15,686 nt of DNA from Muribaculaceae bacterium (GTDB taxonomy: Bacteria > Bacteroidota > Bacteroidia > Bacteroidales > Muribaculaceae). The stretch covers positions 1 through 15,686 of the forward strand of contig VSPF01000059.1 in NCBI GenBank assembly GCA_009775195.1, written 5' to 3'. Both the position numbers and the translations under genes were made by a program. The notes under the pieces are model-generated. The model made no database searches and had not been told where the DNA came from. It worked only from the letters and a program-made list of their open reading frames with translations. Shown piece after piece: positions 13,416 to 15,686 of the stretch; positions within the stretch are counted from its first letter, which is position 1, and each line of letters opens with the position of its first letter.

Positions 13416-15515
13416 ATGAAAAGTGAACTAATTGTCGACGTACAGGCTGGCGAATTTTCGATAGCCCTTCTCGAGGACGGCCGCCTGGTCTCCCTGCAGA
13501 AGGAGGCACGCAACATCGCATACGCCGTGGGCGACATTTACCTGGCAAAGGTAAAGAAGCTCATGCCCGGCCTCAACGCCGCTTTCGTCAACGTGGGGTA
13601 TGAAAAAGACGCATTCCTCCATTATCTCGACTTAGGGCCACACTTCGCCACGTACAGCGACTTCCTGACACAGCTCATGGCCGACCGCAAACACGTGCCG
13701 CAACTGCCCAAGATGAAGATTTTGCCCGACATCGACAAGCACGGCTCCGTAGCCCAGACCCTGACACCCGGCCAGGAGCTGCTGGTGCAGATTGTAAAAG
13801 AGCCGATTTCGTCGAAGGGCCCCAGGCTGACGACCGAAATCTCGTTTACCGGCCGCTACCTGGTGCTGACCCCGTTTAACGACAAGATTTCGATTTCGCA
13901 GAAAATCAAGTCGTCGGAAGAGAAGCTGCGCCTGCGCCAGCTCATCGAATTTATCAAGCCGCGCAACTTCGGCGTCATCGTGCGCACCTCGGCCGAGGGC
14001 AAGAAGAGCGCCGAACTCGACAGCGAGCTCAAGGCCCTGCTGCAATGCTTCGAAGACGCCTGCACAAAGGCCCAGAAATCAGAGGCTCCGGCTCTGGTGT
14101 TCGAAGAAGAAAACCGCGTGGTAGGCATGCTGCGCGACGTCTTCAGCCCGTCGTTCGAAAGCATCTATGTCAACGACGCCGACATATACCAGCAAATACT
14201 CAAATACGTGTCGATTATCGCGCCCGACCGCAAAGACATCGTAAAGCTCTATACCAAGGACACCCCCATTTTTGACCACTTCGGCATCACGCGCCAAATC
14301 AAATCGTCGTTTGGCAAGACGGTGTCGTTCAAGTCAGGGGCCTATATCATCATCGAGCACACCGAGGCCCTACACGTAATCGACGTCAACTCGGGCAACC
14401 GCGCCAAGGCCACAAACGACCAGGAGAGCAACGCCCTCGAGGTCAACCTGCGCGCCGCCGACGAGATTGCACGCCAGTTGCGACTGCGCGACATGGGCGG
14501 TATCATAGTGGTCGACTTTATCGACATGGCCAAGCCCGAGCACCGACAGCAGCTCTACGACCATATGCGCGAAATCATGGCCAACGACCGCGCCCGGCAC
14601 AACATACTGCCGCTGAGCAAGTTCGGCCTGATGCAAATCACGCGCCAGCGTGTGCGCCCCGTGCTCGACATCCATGTGGCCGAGCAGTGTCCCTCGTGCC
14701 TTGGCAAAGGCGAGGTACAGCCATCGCTCCTCTTTACCGACACCCTGCGCGAAAAACTCGAGTATATCGTCGAGACCCTCGGCATACACGACTTCGTGAT
14801 GTACGTGCATCCCTACGTCGATGCGTATATCAAGAAGGGGCTCTTTACCAGCATGTATGGCAAGTGGCGCCGCGCCCTGGGCCGAACCTTCAAAATCCTG
14901 CCCGACGAATCGCTGGCATACCTGCAATACAGGGTTGTCGACAAAGACCGCAACGAGCTCGACCTAATCGACGAGAAAGACAGCGGCGAAAGCTCCAAGA
15001 GCAAGAAAGACAACAAGGCCCGCAAGCGCGGCGGCGACACCGACGACACCCCGGCCACCGAACAGCCGCAGCAACAGCCAAAGTCCCAGGCCAAGCCCGA
15101 GCCAAAGGAGCAGCCGAAACAACAGCCAAAGTCGCAGTCCAAAGAACAGCCTAAGCAGCAACAGCAGCCCAAGCCGAAACCTCAACCCAAGCCGCAACCT
15201 AAAGAACAGCAGCCAAAGGCACAAGTAAAAGAGCAACCCAGGCCACAGCCAAAGCCAATAGCGCAGCCAAAGGACGAACTGCCGGCGGAAGAGCCTAAGG
15301 AACTCCCTACCGAAGAGCGCTCGGCACTATTGTTGCCCGAACCGACCGCGACCCCCGACCTTCTCGACATCGTCGCAGAGCCGGAGGCCGAACCCGACAC
15401 AGATGTTGCCGACGACACCGACGGCGGCGACACCGAGGCGAAAGCCAAGACCCGACGCCGCCGTCGTCGCAAACCACGGCCAAAGAGCGACACTACGCCG
15501 CAACCCGAGGAATAG
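13416..15515 (+). CDS. rng: Ribonuclease G/E family endoribonuclease with long disordered tail
   Basis: A 699-residue RNase E/G endoribonuclease acting in rRNA maturation and mRNA decay. An S1-like RNA-binding domain lies at about 36-125, with the family's GDIYLAKV and GLNAAFVNVG. The DNase I-like catalytic core has the metal-binding Asp323 (HVIDVNSGN) and Asp367 (IVVDFIDM). The zinc-link CPSC is at 425-428 (CPSCLGKG), which ties protomers together. The core ends near residue 515; Bacteroidota relatives usually stop near there. Here a further 180 residues follow: a Gln/Pro/Lys-rich repeat section (about 549-619), an acidic stretch (about 620-672) and a final run of six arginines before KPRPKSD. 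This resembles in style, not sequence, the disordered scaffold half of E. coli RNase E. ATG at 13416 is preferred to the TTG directly before it. A strong terminator follows. Confidence 0.94.
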   Translation: MKSELIVDVQAGEFSIALLEDGRLVSLQKEARNIAYAVGDIYLAKVKKLMPGLNAAFVNVGYEKDAFLHYLDLGPHFATYSDFLTQLMADRKHVPQLPKMKILPDIDKHGSVAQTLTPGQELLVQIVKEPISSKGPRLTTEISFTGRYLVLTPFNDKISISQKIKSSEEKLRLRQLIEFIKPRNFGVIVRTSAEGKKSAELDSELKALLQCFEDACTKAQKSEAPALVFEEENRVVGMLRDVFSPSFESIYVNDADIYQQILKYVSIIAPDRKDIVKLYTKDTPIFDHFGITRQIKSSFGKTVSFKSGAYIIIEHTEALHVIDVNSGNRAKATNDQESNALEVNLRAADEIARQLRLRDMGGIIVVDFIDMAKPEHRQQLYDHMREIMANDRARHNILPLSKFGLMQITRQRVRPVLDIHVAEQCPSCLGKGEVQPSLLFTDTLREKLEYIVETLGIHDFVMYVHPYVDAYIKKGLFTSMYGKWRRALGRTFKILPDESLAYLQYRVVDKDRNELDLIDEKDSGESSKSKKDNKARKRGGDTDDTPATEQPQQQPKSQAKPEPKEQPKQQPKSQSKEQPKQQQQPKPKPQPKPQPKEQQPKAQVKEQPRPQPKPIAQPKDELPAEEPKELPTEERSALLLPEPTATPDLLDIVAEPEAEPDTDVADDTDGGDTEAKAKTRRRRRRKPRPKSDTTPQPEE
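15060..15272 (+). repeat. Low-complexity Gln/Pro/Lys-coding repeat region in rng
   Basis: Degenerate repeats of CAGCCAAAG/CAGCCGAAA type words encode QPK, QPKPQPK and KEQPK motifs. One longer near-repeat, CAACAGCCAAAGTC followed by CCAG or GCAG, occurs near 15072 and 15121. Imperfect and mixed in phase within codons, it looks like diversified rather than recently expanded repeats, unlike the clean 15-bp array at 2256-2345. Confidence 0.8.
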
Positions 15516-15531
15516 CATCACACACCCCACA

Positions 15532-15557
15532 GCCCCGCCCCCCGGCGGGGCTTTTTT
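15532..15557 (+). terminator. Rho-independent terminator after rng
   Basis: GCCCCGCC (15532-15539) and GGCGGGGC (15544-15551) form a perfect 8-bp GC stem with a CCCC loop, followed directly by six T residues (15552-15557). It begins 16 nt after the rng stop codon and clearly ends the HU-mS38-rng transcript on the plus strand. Confidence 0.95.
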
Positions 15558-15634
15558 CGTAGTAGTCGCATCTCCAAGAAAAGCCATTTTGATGACGGGA
15601 GGAAACAAAAGGTATCCGTCCGAAATAGGCCGGC

Positions 15635-15665
15635 TTGTACATAGCGTCTTGGGTTGCGAACTTTG
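15635..15665 (+). promoter_or_regulatory. Putative promoter at window edge, with inverted repeat
   Basis: GAACTTTG (15658-15665) matches TAnnTTTG except at its first base, with TTG at 15635-15637 as -33 element at 20 bp spacing. It would drive a plus-strand gene beyond the window. An 8-bp inverted repeat, ACATAGCG (15639-15646) and CGCTATGT (15676-15683), brackets the -7 element and could be an operator or leader hairpin. Confidence 0.4.
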
Positions 15666-15686
15666 CAATCAAAAACGCTATGTTTA

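Noticed and set aside
13258..13548. Minus-strand ORF ending in a basic KRKKWRLCRRRRL stretch
   Set aside because: It looked like a second tiny ribosomal protein, but it overlaps the start of rng, its remaining sequence is low-complexity, and no credible start or promoter is present.
14370..14927. 185-residue minus-strand ORF within rng
   Set aside because: Shadow of the catalytic core of RNase G/E, whose motifs are unambiguous on the plus strand.

Overview
The window looks like a chromosomal segment of a Bacteroidota gut-type bacterium, most likely a high-GC member of the Bacteroidales such as Muribaculaceae; the family assignment is inference. Supporting signs are promoters of the Bacteroidota form (TTG near -33, TAnnTTTG near -7), general absence of Shine-Dalgarno sequences, Bacteroidota-restricted families (DUF6452, DUF6048, DUF4199), and a polysaccharide-degrading enzyme pair (GH127 plus BNR_4 propeller). 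No rRNA, tRNA, CRISPR array, transposase or integrase was seen.

Layout. (1) 1-697: end of an upstream region and a cytidylate kinase-like gene, GC-rich. (2) 698-2790: an AT-rich accessory patch with one large gene, an AlbA_2/Schlafen-like protein with a GHKL ATPase-type domain, six in-frame 15-bp repeats before its C-terminal winged helix, and strong palindromes behind it. (3) 6080-2791, minus strand: a two-gene transcription unit for glycan breakdown, a BNR_4 beta-propeller lipoprotein followed with a 4-bp ATGA overlap by a GH127 beta-L-arabinofuranosidase, driven by a clear promoter at 6110-6140. (4) 6308-7318, plus strand: a relatively AT-rich membrane acyltransferase, followed by a 167-bp long imperfect inverted repeat (7328-7494). 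(5) 11774-7508, minus strand: a six-gene compact operon (DUF4199 membrane protein, GT2 glycosyltransferase, nitroreductase, DUF6452 lipoprotein, DUF6048 predicted beta-barrel, SDR oxidoreductase) with a promoter at 11799-11832. (6) 11886-12494, plus strand: DUF308 membrane protein, then a nested hairpin. (7) 12711-15515, plus strand: HU, a 29-residue very basic mS38/COX24-type ribosomal peptide, and RNase G/E with a long disordered tail, closed by a textbook terminator at 15532-15557. A putative promoter at the right edge points to a further plus-strand gene outside the window.

Functional reading. The right end is an information-processing cluster (nucleoid protein, ribosomal peptide, RNA processing). 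The central minus operon is envelope-oriented: polyprenyl-phosphate type glycosyltransferase, membrane protein, lipoprotein and beta-barrel. The left minus unit is a small sugar-degradation locus without SusC/SusD in view. The least conventional items are the repeat-bearing AlbA_2 protein in its low-GC patch, the two palindromic elements that follow the two low-GC genes, the tailed RNase G/E, and the tiny ribosomal peptide. I found no clear evidence of a wholly new multi-gene system; the AlbA_2 locus is the best candidate for an accessory (possibly defence or regulatory) function.
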